Shown here one piece after another: positions 35,585-45,014 of a stretch of 64,000 nucleotides of DNA (positions within the stretch are counted from its first letter, which is position 1; each line of letters begins with the position of its first letter). Made by a program: the position numbers and the translations under genes. Origin of the DNA: Alteromonas mediterranea DE (GTDB lineage: Bacteria; Pseudomonadota; Gammaproteobacteria; Enterobacterales; Alteromonadaceae); NCBI RefSeq assembly GCF_000020585.3, contig NC_011138.3:1807491-1871490 (forward strand). The letters run 5' to 3'. The notes below the pieces were generated by a model. That model saw only the letters and a program-made list of their open reading frames with translations, made no database searches and was not told the origin of the DNA.

Positions 35585-37015
35585 TCAAAGGTTTTCGGCA
35601 TATTGATAGAGGGCGCGTAATATCGCTTGCTTTTCAGGGTTGTCACTGTGCTCATGAGCCAGAGATTCAAGCCTCATCATATAGGTTTCCAGCGTTATAG
35701 AACCGTGAAAATCCGAATCGGTGAGTCGCGCCTGACGGTGGTACTGCCATTTTGTCATTTCGTCGGCAGAAAGCGTATTGGGGTAGTTTCTTGCGCGATA
35801 TCGAAACAGCAATTTTTTCAACCCTTCGTGCTGCGTTTTATCACCGAACGTCGCTAAATCTTCTGGTTTAGCATTTATCACATTTTCACACCAGCGCCGG
35901 TCTTCATCGCTAAGGAACCCGCCGCTGTATAGCGCGTGGTCAATATCAAGTTCGCTGCTATGTCGCTCTTCTTCATATATTGCCACAATTTTACTAACTA
36001 AATCTGGTGTGCTTGCCAGCTTTTTGTAGTTATCTAAGCAGCGCTCGCGGTCTAAGCCGAGCCGCTCTGCATTGTCTTCTGTCATGGCTTTGGCTGTGGT
36101 AATGAAGGGAGAGCGGTTCACGTGAATAAGCTTAAGCCCCGGGCGCTCTCGCGCATCATCATACGTATCGGAAGGCGCGTACAGTGCTTGCTTAATTTCA
36201 TCTGCAGAATCATTTAACACGCTGTCTATATCGTGAGACAAATCAATCACGATAAACGCATTGGAATTAGTCGGGTGTTTAGCAATCGGCATAACCCATG
36301 TACAGCAACCCTGTGAGGCCGGCAGCTTTGACGATATATGAAGCAATACTGATGGCTTGCTCAAATCTATTTGCTGCATAACGGAATGCTTATTACGCAA
36401 AGAAAGCGCGTAGTCGAATAAGCGCGGCTGCTTTTCTTTTATCAGCTTGGCAAGAGATATGGTGGCGTAAACGTCGTTTAGCGCATCGTGTGCGTTATCA
36501 TGTCCGATATTATTGGCAGCCGTTAATGCTTCAAGCCTAAAACTTGGCGAACCATCTTCTCTCAATGGCCAATTGATACCGTCTGGTCTTAACGCATAGC
36601 AGGCTCTTGCTACGTCGATGATGTCCCAGCGGCTATTTCCATTGCGCCATTCTCTTGAATACGGGTCGTAGAAGTTTCGATAAAATAGATAGCGGGACAC
36701 TTCATCGTCGAAGCGAATACTATTAAAGCCCACGCTACAGGTATTCGGCGTAGACATCTCATGATAAATTTTTGCAGCAAAATCAGCTTCGTTTGAGCCA
36801 TCTCTGATGGTTTGTTGAGGCGTGATCCCAGTAACAAGACACGCTTCTGGATGAGGCAGGTAATCGTTAGCAATTGCGCTCATAATATTGATGGGCTTAC
36901 CAACGACATTTAAGTCCATGTCCGTTCTAACAGCGGCAAATTGGCAAGGGAGATCTTTTTGTGGGCTTGTGCCAAAGGTTTCGAAATCGTGCCACAAAAA
37001 TGTAGGTGTATGCAT
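35585..37015 (-). CDS. sbcB: Exodeoxyribonuclease I
   Basis: 476 residues, usual length. Single-strand 3'-5' exonuclease of recombination and mismatch repair. DEDDh motifs: TFLWHDFETFGTSP (Exo I), FNSIRFDDEVSRYLFYRNFY (Exo II) and HDNAHDALNDVYATI (Exo III). Conserved MQQIDLSKPSVLLHIS is also present. I start at the ATG at 37015 (MHTPTFLWHDFE); a longer frame to 37150 adds 45 unrelated residues. Confidence 0.95.
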   Translation of the reverse strand: MHTPTFLWHDFETFGTSPQKDLPCQFAAVRTDMDLNVVGKPINIMSAIANDYLPHPEACLVTGITPQQTIRDGSNEADFAAKIYHEMSTPNTCSVGFNSIRFDDEVSRYLFYRNFYDPYSREWRNGNSRWDIIDVARACYALRPDGINWPLREDGSPSFRLEALTAANNIGHDNAHDALNDVYATISLAKLIKEKQPRLFDYALSLRNKHSVMQQIDLSKPSVLLHISSKLPASQGCCTWVMPIAKHPTNSNAFIVIDLSHDIDSVLNDSADEIKQALYAPSDTYDDARERPGLKLIHVNRSPFITTAKAMTEDNAERLGLDRERCLDNYKKLASTPDLVSKIVAIYEEERHSSELDIDHALYSGGFLSDEDRRWCENVINAKPEDLATFGDKTQHEGLKKLLFRYRARNYPNTLSADEMTKWQYHRQARLTDSDFHGSITLETYMMRLESLAHEHSDNPEKQAILRALYQYAENL

Positions 37016-37151
37016 AACCACCAGTACGTTATCAATGAAATATTGAACGCAGTGTACACTGCGTAAAATACAATACCAAATGTTGATGGTTATATAGGCA
37101 ATGCTGAACGGAGTATACGAAGCAAAGGCGACTGTAAAACATTCATTCACT

Positions 37152-37157
37152 TATAAT
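37152..37157 (+). promoter_or_regulatory. Candidate -10 box for the hybrid kinase gene
   Basis: TATAAT, 29 bp before the TTG start at 37186. No good -35 box is visible at 17 bp. It supports a start near 37186, but weakly. Confidence 0.4.
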
Positions 37158-37185
37158 CTTTAGTCTTAGCTGCACTGTAAATGAC

Positions 37186-40100
37186 TTGCGCAACCCCCGT
37201 TTGCTGTCTAGTTTATACCTTATAAAAATTAATACGGATATTGTTTGTTTGTCGTCTTTTACACCCAAGTCAACATTAAGCGAAGCGAAAGGTACGTTCG
37301 GGCTTACCGTTGTGCTTGCGGTTGTACTTGTCATACTGGTTGTGGGGCTATTTGAGGGTAATATTAAAGCTGCGGCAACAGCCCAGACGTATTCGGCACT
37401 AGAAAAAAGTGCCGCAAATGCGGAAGCCGCGGCCGATATGCGGGTACTTCAGTATACCAATGCACTTAATTTCCTGCACCAAACACCACCTATTAGCGGC
37501 ATAGTTCGAGCGACAGCAAGCGGTAACGTAGACCCAAAAGATAGCACCACGTTAGATCAATGGAAACATCGTTTAGAAACGATATTTGTTGCTTTTATTG
37601 AGAACAACAGTGAAATTGACCAGTTGAGAGTTATTCAGGCTAATGACGAGGGGAGCGAGGTTATTAGGGTGGAGCGCGAGGGCGGCGCTGTCATTATCGC
37701 CAGTGATATCGACTTACAAACAAAGGCGTCGAGAAATTACTTCAAAGAGAGTGTAAAAAGCAACAAAGGTGAGTTTTACATTTCTAGTATTAACTTAAAT
37801 CGTGAATACGGAAAGTTGGAATTCCCCTATAAAGCGGTTATCAGGTTGTCGCTTCCTATATTAAGTGATGCTAATGAGCGTTACGGCTTTATAATAATGA
37901 ACGTAAACGCGCGCTTTTTGCTTGACCAGATGAAACAGGCGCTTGCGCAAAATCAATCGCTTTATGTAACTGATAATGAAGGTTACTTTACCTTACACCC
38001 AGATAGCGATAAATCCTTTTCTAAAGATTTGAACCCTTCAATAAACTGGCAAAGTGAATTTGTGCAACCGCTAAAGGCTGGAAGAGCGAGGCTCTCGCCA
38101 GTGGAAGGGGAAAACATCCAATATAGCGTCTCGCGTGCATTCACCATTGGTGGCGGTCAGCAAGTAGCGCCTTTTTATCTCCATGTCTCAACGCCTAAAT
38201 CTTATGTTACTGCGTTAATCAATGATAAACGAATGAGTGTTTATAGCGTACTGGTGGCGGTGACGATAATATTCACGGTTGCATTGCTGTTTTTTTACCG
38301 AAGCAATCGTAAGAATATCGAACTTGCAAAGGTGCGCGGTGAGTCAGTGGCAATCGTTGCAATATCTAAAGACGCTATTTTTAGCGTAGACGCTTTTGGT
38401 AAAGTGAAAAGTTGGAACATGGCAGCTGAATCCCTTTTTGGTATACCCAGCCAAGTCATTATAAACCAACACTTCTCCTCGTTTAAGCCGCTGTCTCCGC
38501 TCGGTTTAGAAACCGTTCTCACCAAGGGCGGTAAGCAAGAGACATTTACAACACCGTACATTGACGGTGAAAAAAACGAGCACAAACTTCTTATTACTGC
38601 ATCGACGATATGGGGTGATAACTCACAATTTTCTGGCGTTGCCGTTGTCATTCGAGATGTGACTGATGAACACAAAGCTAAAGATGCGATAGAAAGAGTT
38701 AATTTTAAGCTTGAAGAAAAAGTGGTCAGTAGAACGAAAGAGCTGATGAAGGCAACGGAAGAGGCGCGTAAGGCGAGTAGCGTAAAAAGCTCATTTATTT
38801 CCAATATTAGTCATGAAATGCGTACGCCATTAAACGGGGTGGTTGGTTCACTGTCATTGCTCAAACGCCAGCCTCTCAATGATAAAGCTGAGCAGTTAGT
38901 GTCTATGATGGAAATTAGCTGTAACAATTTAAGCGTGCTGATAAACGACGTTCTCGACCTATCGAAGATTGAAGCGGGTAAATTAGATATTAACCACCAG
39001 CTTTTCGAACCTTTAACGCTGATAGAGTCTTTGGCGAAAGTGTTTGCGGTGAAGGCTGCAACTAAGGGGCTTGAGCTAATAGTTGATACCACGGGGCTTC
39101 CTCGTGTAGAGATTAATTCCGACCGCCATAGGCTAAATCAGGTATTAAGTAACTTATTGAATAACGCCATCAAGTTTACAGAAAAAGGACACATACAGCT
39201 AAACGCAGCGTTATACGAAAACGACGCAGGGTTACAACAACTGCATTTTAGCGTAAGTGACACTGGCGTGGGTATCGCCCCGGAAAGTCAACCAAAGCTA
39301 TTTACTGCATTTACTCAAGCCGATGCTTCCGTTGCGACTCAGTATGGTGGAACGGGGCTTGGCTTGTCTATTTGCAAGCAGCTAACACAGCTGTTAGGCG
39401 GGGATATAACGTTTAAATCTGTGGTAGACGTTGGAAGTACATTTTCATTTTACGTTACGCTTACTGAAAAAACTCCAGATACCGAAGCGTCACTTGAGCG
39501 CGCGCTAGAAATGGAAAGTGCAATGCTAAGTGGTATCAATATAGGTGTGTCGGCAGGCTATTCGCCTCTAGAAGAGAATATCTGTAGTTTGGCGATGCAT
39601 GTGGGGGCAGATGCCTACGTGTTAGACAGCAATACCGATAAAATTGAGTGGTCGACGTTCAACGCGGTTATTGTCGATGAGTCTAGCCCCTTGATTAACG
39701 ATTTAGACAATATCTGGCATGCGCAAACTACTGAGCAAGAAGCCTGCGCTTTACCGGTGGTTTTCATCCTTCAAAAAATAGAGGGAGCGCCTTACCAATT
39801 TAACCATATACAGCCAATTTATTTACCTAAACCGCTGTTTCGTTCAAGTTTTACGCTTGTTCAACAGGGAATCGATGCAGCGCTTGGAGGATACTCATCG
39901 TCAATGAACGAACTTCATCCCAGTGACGGAAATGGCCCAAGTGACGACGCTTTCGAGACGGTTAAACAGACATCAGACCCTCAATTGTCTATTGAAGACG
40001 CTAACCTACTTATTGTTGATGATAATTTGATAAATAGAGAGGTGGCCAAAGGCGTACTGGAAAGCCTGCCTGGTAAGATGTTTACCTGCTGCGACGGTGA

Positions 40101-40959
40101 GGAAGTTATTGCATTTTTGCAAAAATGCGAGAAAAAAGGGCGTCGTATCCACAGTATTTTGATGGATTGCCAAATGCCGAACATGGATGGATATGAAACC
40201 ACCCGGGCTATCCGTGAGGGTAAAGCTGGCCCGCTGCATGCCAATGTGCCCATTATCGCGATGACTGCCAACGCCATGCTTGGCGAGAAAGAGAAGTGCT
40301 TAGAAGCCGGCATGGACGATTTTACGACTAAGCCCGTAATTGCAGATGTATTGATCCCCAAAGTTAAGCAATGGCTTATACACCAAACGATGGCATTAAA
40401 AAGCGAAGACGCTAAGCGTAACAACGAAATGAAGAGCGATCCGCCAGCCCTTGTGGATAGCCTGCTAAACGCTATCAATAAAGAAGTATCTTGTAGCGGT
40501 GTGCAAGAAGAGGTGTCGATGGATGACCGGATGAGCAGTCACAGCGATACTAACGAAACTGACACCTCAACAAGCGCCAACGAGTCTAACGCTTTAAGCG
40601 ATATACCAGCGCCAGATAATGGAAAGGTGAGAGAGAGTTGGGATAAAGACGATGCGATAGCGCGAATAATGGGGGATAAAGCGTTGTTTTCTCGGGTTTG
40701 CGAACTTTACTCACAAAGTGCGCCTGATAAGTTAAAGCAGTTAAAAGGTGCTGTAGAGGAGCAAGACTTTACACAAGTTCAGGTGCTCTCCTTAAAGCTT
40801 AAGGGCATGTCAGCGGATATCGGTGCTGTGCAACTTAAAAAAGACTTTGAGCTAGTATGGGAATTATCTAAGGGGGCACAGTGGGAAAAAGTCAAAGCCC
40901 TGCTTCCTTCCATAGACGACGATCTTAATACCTTCATTGAACTTCTTGCCGTGGCCTAG
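37186..40959 (+). CDS. Hybrid sensor histidine kinase with receiver and degenerate HPt domains
   Basis: 1257 residues, BarA/TorS-like. Two membrane helices (about 40-58 and 345-370) enclose a dCache-like periplasmic sensor. Then come PAS (385-490), a coiled coil, HisKA with SNISHEMRTPLNGVVGSL, HATPase (NLLNNAIKFTEKG, SDTGVGI, YGGTGLGLSI), a degraded receiver-like region, a true receiver (LLIVDDNLINREVA, phospho-Asp in ILMDCQMPNMDGYET, Lys in FTTKPV) and a C-terminal HPt. In the HPt the usual HSLKGxxxxxG reads LKLKGMSADIG, so the phospho-His is absent. The TTG start is poorly supported; the first in-frame ATG (37438) would cut the first helix. Confidence 0.9.
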   Translation: MRNPRLLSSLYLIKINTDIVCLSSFTPKSTLSEAKGTFGLTVVLAVVLVILVVGLFEGNIKAAATAQTYSALEKSAANAEAAADMRVLQYTNALNFLHQTPPISGIVRATASGNVDPKDSTTLDQWKHRLETIFVAFIENNSEIDQLRVIQANDEGSEVIRVEREGGAVIIASDIDLQTKASRNYFKESVKSNKGEFYISSINLNREYGKLEFPYKAVIRLSLPILSDANERYGFIIMNVNARFLLDQMKQALAQNQSLYVTDNEGYFTLHPDSDKSFSKDLNPSINWQSEFVQPLKAGRARLSPVEGENIQYSVSRAFTIGGGQQVAPFYLHVSTPKSYVTALINDKRMSVYSVLVAVTIIFTVALLFFYRSNRKNIELAKVRGESVAIVAISKDAIFSVDAFGKVKSWNMAAESLFGIPSQVIINQHFSSFKPLSPLGLETVLTKGGKQETFTTPYIDGEKNEHKLLITASTIWGDNSQFSGVAVVIRDVTDEHKAKDAIERVNFKLEEKVVSRTKELMKATEEARKASSVKSSFISNISHEMRTPLNGVVGSLSLLKRQPLNDKAEQLVSMMEISCNNLSVLINDVLDLSKIEAGKLDINHQLFEPLTLIESLAKVFAVKAATKGLELIVDTTGLPRVEINSDRHRLNQVLSNLLNNAIKFTEKGHIQLNAALYENDAGLQQLHFSVSDTGVGIAPESQPKLFTAFTQADASVATQYGGTGLGLSICKQLTQLLGGDITFKSVVDVGSTFSFYVTLTEKTPDTEASLERALEMESAMLSGINIGVSAGYSPLEENICSLAMHVGADAYVLDSNTDKIEWSTFNAVIVDESSPLINDLDNIWHAQTTEQEACALPVVFILQKIEGAPYQFNHIQPIYLPKPLFRSSFTLVQQGIDAALGGYSSSMNELHPSDGNGPSDDAFETVKQTSDPQLSIEDANLLIVDDNLINREVAKGVLESLPGKMFTCCDGEEVIAFLQKCEKKGRRIHSILMDCQMPNMDGYETTRAIREGKAGPLHANVPIIAMTANAMLGEKEKCLEAGMDDFTTKPVIADVLIPKVKQWLIHQTMALKSEDAKRNNEMKSDPPALVDSLLNAINKEVSCSGVQEEVSMDDRMSSHSDTNETDTSTSANESNALSDIPAPDNGKVRESWDKDDAIARIMGDKALFSRVCELYSQSAPDKLKQLKGAVEEQDFTQVQVLSLKLKGMSADIGAVQLKKDFELVWELSKGAQWEKVKALLPSIDDDLNTFIELLAVA

Positions 40960-41078
40960 CTTGTTATTTCTTATTGTGTCATCTTAACGTTTAAGAGTTT
41001 TAAAACCTGCTTTAACTACGCTGAATTAAATGGTAGTTAATTCAGTACTCATAATAAAAGCGTTTAGGAGAATGTAAT

Positions 41079-42122
41079 TTGAACTTAGCTCGTTTTAGCG
41101 TCTCATCTAATGGTTGGTATAAAACCTTATGCACCTTCAGCGCGGTTACCGCCGCATTTTTAGCTACCAATGCGTTAGCGCAGGAGCCGAAGGTGGCAAT
41201 CGCTATTCACGGAGGCGCGGGAACTATTTTAAAATCGTCCATGACGGCAGAGAAAGAAGCCGCCTACAAAAATGTGCTATCGAAAGCGGTGAAGCATGGC
41301 TATTCGCTTTTAAAAGAAGGTGAAAAAGGCGAAGTAGCCGTGGTAGAGACCATTAAAATTCTTGAAACGTCACCGCTTTTTAACGCGGGCATAGGCGCGG
41401 TTTATACCTTTGACGGTGAGCATGAACTCGATGCCTCTATCATGCATGGAGGCAGTAAAAACGCGGGCGCCGTTGCTGGCGTTAAAACAATACGAAGCCC
41501 TATTGAGGCAGCATTGCTGGTAATGAATGAATCGCCCCATGTCATGCTGTCGGGTGAAGGTGCCGAACAGTACGCTAAAGAGAACGGGCTAGAGCAGGTT
41601 AAAAACACAGTTTTTGATACCGAGTTTCGCAAACAAGCGCTAGATAAAGTAAAAGCGCGTATGGAAAAGGCATCAAGCGGTTACGGAACGCAACAGGGGA
41701 ATGAGCGTTTCGGTACGGTGGGGGCCGTGGTGTTAGACAGCGGTGGCAATATCGTGGCAGGCACCTCAACCGGTGGAATGACAGCCAAACGCTACGGAAG
41801 AATTGGCGATTCACCGGTTATAGGTGCGGGTACCTATGCCGATAATGAAAGTTGCGCAGTGTCTGCGACAGGGCACGGTGAGTTTTTTATTCGATACCAT
41901 GTTGCGGCTGATATCTGTGCCCGCATGAAGTATCAGGGGCTAACGTTAGCAAAAGCAGCCGACACCGTAGTCAACGATGTGTTAGTTAAAGCGGGCGGCG
42001 ACGGTGGTGTTATTGCTATTGATAGTGTTGGTAACATTGCGATGCCGTTCAATTCTGCGGGGATGTACCGCGCTAGCATCGATACAGAGGGTAAAGTGAG
42101 CATAGCAATCTATAAAGATTAG
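41079..42122 (+). CDS. Isoaspartyl peptidase/L-asparaginase, exported
   Basis: 347 residues. Ntn-hydrolase of the type-2 asparaginase family: VAIAIHGGAGTIL at the start of the mature protein, the autocleavage Thr in ERFGTVGAVVLD and GTSTGGMTAKRYGRIGDSP. It would remove isoaspartyl residues or hydrolyse asparagine, after self-cleavage to two subunits. A signal peptide (about 1-35, ending TNALAQ) implies a periplasmic enzyme. TTG start: AGGAG ends 8 bases upstream, while the nearer ATG at 41072 is followed directly by a stop. Confidence 0.9.
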   Translation: MNLARFSVSSNGWYKTLCTFSAVTAAFLATNALAQEPKVAIAIHGGAGTILKSSMTAEKEAAYKNVLSKAVKHGYSLLKEGEKGEVAVVETIKILETSPLFNAGIGAVYTFDGEHELDASIMHGGSKNAGAVAGVKTIRSPIEAALLVMNESPHVMLSGEGAEQYAKENGLEQVKNTVFDTEFRKQALDKVKARMEKASSGYGTQQGNERFGTVGAVVLDSGGNIVAGTSTGGMTAKRYGRIGDSPVIGAGTYADNESCAVSATGHGEFFIRYHVAADICARMKYQGLTLAKAADTVVNDVLVKAGGDGGVIAIDSVGNIAMPFNSAGMYRASIDTEGKVSIAIYKD

Positions 42123-42286
42123 TTGTTATTTTATTGTTAATTACGCTGGCTTGTGGGTGAGTATAGGTCTAATCTTTAAGTGTGGGGGAAAATTGCTTTC
42201 ACAAGTGGTTAAAAACAATTGAAGTGCCGTAACGCCAATAGTTAGCAGTATCGGTCTCATTGGGCGCCACGGCTGGAGAAATGAAA

Positions 42287-42706
42287 ATGGAATCGTTGCA
42301 AGTCAGTGATTATATGAATACTCACCCAGTGAAGCTTAATATCGACATGCCCGTTGCGCAGGCTGTCGAAGTATTATTGGCCAGCGGACAAAGCGGAGGC
42401 CCGGTACTAGATACCAAAGGAAGGGTGGTTGGCTTTCTTTCAGAGCAAGACTGTATTGCTCAAATGATCGCGTCGAGCTATTACCGAGAGCAAATTTGCA
42501 GAGTGGGGGAAATTATGAAAACCCCCGTGGTGTCTGTAAAGCCATATATGTCGGTAATAGAATTAGCGCAGTTATTATTAAAAGAAAAGCCTCGCGTTTA
42601 CCCTGTAGTTGATGATGACGGAGTGCTTTTAGGCTGCATTAACCGAACGGCAGTGCTGCGTGCGATAGACGTCCAGCTAAATGATGGCTACCAGCGAGCA
42701 GGATAA
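42287..42706 (+). CDS. CBS-domain pair protein
   Basis: 139 residues, two tandem CBS domains: VSDYMNTHPVKLNIDMPVAQ, SGGPVLDTKGRVVGFLSEQD, VGEIMKTPVVSVKPYMSVIE and YPVVDDDGVLLGCINRTAVL. CBS pairs bind adenosyl nucleotides; the target here is unknown. The ATG at 42287 has GGAG at the best spacing; 42281 is an alternative start. Confidence 0.85.
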   Translation: MESLQVSDYMNTHPVKLNIDMPVAQAVEVLLASGQSGGPVLDTKGRVVGFLSEQDCIAQMIASSYYREQICRVGEIMKTPVVSVKPYMSVIELAQLLLKEKPRVYPVVDDDGVLLGCINRTAVLRAIDVQLNDGYQRAG

Positions 42707-42720
42707 AAGCCTTTCTTAAC

Positions 42721-42759
42721 GCGTTGAAAGGAAAGGGGTTACCCCCTCCTTTTCAACGC
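42721..42759. terminator. Large hairpin between convergent genes
   Basis: GCGTTGAAAGGA (42721-42732) pairs with TCCTTTTCAACGC (42747-42759) with one bulge; the loop contains GGGG and CCCC that can pair further. No clear T-run. Likely shared by the CBS and phytase genes. Confidence 0.55.
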
Positions 42760-42783
42760 TTAATGGGTTTATAACTAGTCTAA

Positions 42784-45000
42784 TTAATGTTTCGTTGACA
42801 CCAAATTTCTTATGGCTTCTTTTAAACGTGCACCTGAAACCAGCTTAAAGTTTTGTGTGTCTGAGGGCATGACATTTCGTCCATCCTGGACTACCCAAAG
42901 ACCTTCGCTATAAACGCCGCCTAAGTTGGCGTTCGTTGCTTCAAGTCCATCGGTTTCTGAAACCCCGTCAATTGAGTGATTCATATCGGCGGTAATGCGA
43001 ATAAGCCCCATTAAGGTAAGCTTGTCGGCGTTTTTACTATTGATGTTGTAGATTGCATAACTATTGTTACCTTGGCTTGATGCAATAAGGTATGTTTGAG
43101 CATCAACAGTAAATAGGGCCAAGCCCTCCATGTCCGCCTCTACTGGTGGGGCTATTGCAGAAACGAAAGTAGGCTCGTGTTTAGTAGAGCTAATATCCAT
43201 TGACCAAATGCCTGCACCTTCTTCACCAAAGTACGCTGTGTTGGTGTGAGTATCTACCACGCAGCCCTCAGGTTGTGAAGGTAGAGAAAACGATTGAGTA
43301 AGCGTTCCTTTAGCTTTTTTATTTTTGTTGAAGGAGACTTCATAACGTTCGAAGAGACCGCTGGTATCGTTAGCAAACACCTGAGCGACGCCATTTTCTA
43401 CAAACAGGCACATGCCGTAAATGTCGGTAAGTGTTGTGTCAATTTCACCTAAATGAGCAAGCACGCCAAACTCATCTATTTCAAAGACAGACAAACTATT
43501 GTGTGAACGGTTCGAGGCAATAGCAATATCGGTAAACGTGGTTTCGGCGCTGTTGTTCATATTGGCTATCGCTACGTTATACCCCACATCAACGTTATTT
43601 ACTCTTCCCACAGCTAAGCTTTGTTGTTGATGACCTGAAAGATCATAAGTATTGAGTGCCCCTTTTTTGTCGGTGCCTAGTATGCGGCTTTGCGAAGGAG
43701 ACTGGGCGTTTACCCAAATAGCCGGATCGTCAGCGGCGTCACCGTAGTTTTTCACAGGCTGGGTCTCGGCGGTAGGTAATACACGCGCAAGCGCGTACTT
43801 CGGCGAACGGCTTTCACCATTGGCTATCGGCTCCTTATCTTTAGAAAGACACCCATGGTTAAAATAAGCTGCACTTAATTCGCTAGATAGCTCTGCCGAA
43901 AAGAAATTGCCTGAGGCATCATCATCAACTATCACAGAAATTCGCGGGCTTTTTTCATATTCATAAAACGCTAAATGAATAAATTCGGGCTCAATGGTTT
44001 GCGGTACTCCAGCTAAGTCATACTGCAAGGTTATGAATTCTGTCTGGCATCGGCTTTGTAACCATACGCCGCTTTTATTTGGGCTTACCCAGCTCAGCAG
44101 GCTGCTTTTAAAAAGTGATGTGTTGCTCGATAAAGTGCTCACACCTTCGATAGCGATATTAGCGTTATGAAAAAACAATTCTTTTTCTAACTCACTTTCA
44201 ATGTCGGCATTGACTTTCCAAACGCCCGCAAATTCATCGGCTAAGTAAATAGAGTGAGTATGCATATCAAGGCTACAGCTTTTCATGCCCGAGCCTATGG
44301 CAAAATTACGAAGCGGTAAAAATTGATTATCGTGTATTTCGAACTGATTGAGCGTGCCCGTGGCATCAATATTTACAATATGCGGAGTACCTTGGGCAGT
44401 GACGGCCGCGCATATGGCTTCTGAGCCTTTGGCGGATTGGGTAAGCTGTTGTTGTATATCAAGGGTATCAGGAACGAGTCGATATGCCTCAATGTGTTGC
44501 GTATTGTTATTAAACACTACCATGGACACCCATTGTTTATTTTCAAACTCGGCTATTTCCGCACTCGCAAGAACAAAACTACCCGCAATAAACCTGGCTT
44601 TTCCTTGGCTATTACTGATTGAAATTCCTTGGTGTTCGTTTAGCTGAAGTTCAATAGTGTGGGTGTCATCGTTAGTTTGTGCATTTAACGCTGGGGCCAA
44701 TTTTTCATTGTCGTTAGCATGGGTGTCTTTGTAAGATTTGTTCGACGCCTTCGGAGTTTCTTGCTCGTTAGCATGGGTGTCTTTGTAAGCTGTTTGTTGA
44801 TTATCGCTACGATAGTAAAGCGTTTGGCTAAACCCATGTGTAAGTTGTTTGAGCTTTAACACAGGTTCTTGTATATCAGCCTGTGGTTGATGACTTGCTT
44901 TGTCTGCAGTTGCACAGCTAAAAAGTGTGGCCAGCATGCCGGTAAGGAGAAAGGTTTTGCCCATTGTGGGGTATATGCGTGTAATTTTTTGTTTATCCAT
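42784..45000 (-). CDS. Beta-propeller 3-phytase, two-domain lipoprotein, with repeat-encoded segment
   Basis: 738 residues. An N-terminal lipoprotein-type signal ends at LATLFSC. A first, incomplete propeller half precedes a full beta-propeller phytase domain (from about 420) with GDAADDPAIWVNAQSPS, ILGTDKKGALNTYDLSG, RVNNVDVGYN and VVDTHTNTAYFGEEGAG, the calcium and phytate-binding pattern. It releases phosphate from myo-inositol hexakisphosphate outside the cytoplasm. Residues about 72-114 carry YKDTHAN twice and DDTHT, from dispersed-repeat copies; another is read as GCLSKDK. Third gene after the TonB receptor and phosphatase. ATG start. Confidence 0.88.
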   Translation of the reverse strand: MDKQKITRIYPTMGKTFLLTGMLATLFSCATADKASHQPQADIQEPVLKLKQLTHGFSQTLYYRSDNQQTAYKDTHANEQETPKASNKSYKDTHANDNEKLAPALNAQTNDDTHTIELQLNEHQGISISNSQGKARFIAGSFVLASAEIAEFENKQWVSMVVFNNNTQHIEAYRLVPDTLDIQQQLTQSAKGSEAICAAVTAQGTPHIVNIDATGTLNQFEIHDNQFLPLRNFAIGSGMKSCSLDMHTHSIYLADEFAGVWKVNADIESELEKELFFHNANIAIEGVSTLSSNTSLFKSSLLSWVSPNKSGVWLQSRCQTEFITLQYDLAGVPQTIEPEFIHLAFYEYEKSPRISVIVDDDASGNFFSAELSSELSAAYFNHGCLSKDKEPIANGESRSPKYALARVLPTAETQPVKNYGDAADDPAIWVNAQSPSQSRILGTDKKGALNTYDLSGHQQQSLAVGRVNNVDVGYNVAIANMNNSAETTFTDIAIASNRSHNSLSVFEIDEFGVLAHLGEIDTTLTDIYGMCLFVENGVAQVFANDTSGLFERYEVSFNKNKKAKGTLTQSFSLPSQPEGCVVDTHTNTAYFGEEGAGIWSMDISSTKHEPTFVSAIAPPVEADMEGLALFTVDAQTYLIASSQGNNSYAIYNINSKNADKLTLMGLIRITADMNHSIDGVSETDGLEATNANLGGVYSEGLWVVQDGRNVMPSDTQNFKLVSGARLKEAIRNLVSTKH
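43841..44788. repeat. Repeat copies in the phytase gene
   Basis: TTAGAAAGACACCCA at 43841-43855 (read HGCLS in the gene); reverse copies TGGGTGTCTTTGTAA at 44720-44734 and 44774-44788, and TGGGTGTCATCGTTA at 44660-44674. The two exact copies share the longer flank TTAGCA upstream, making a 20-plus-base identity 54 bp apart. Confidence 0.88.
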
Positions 45001-45014
45001 TGTGATTAGTTACC

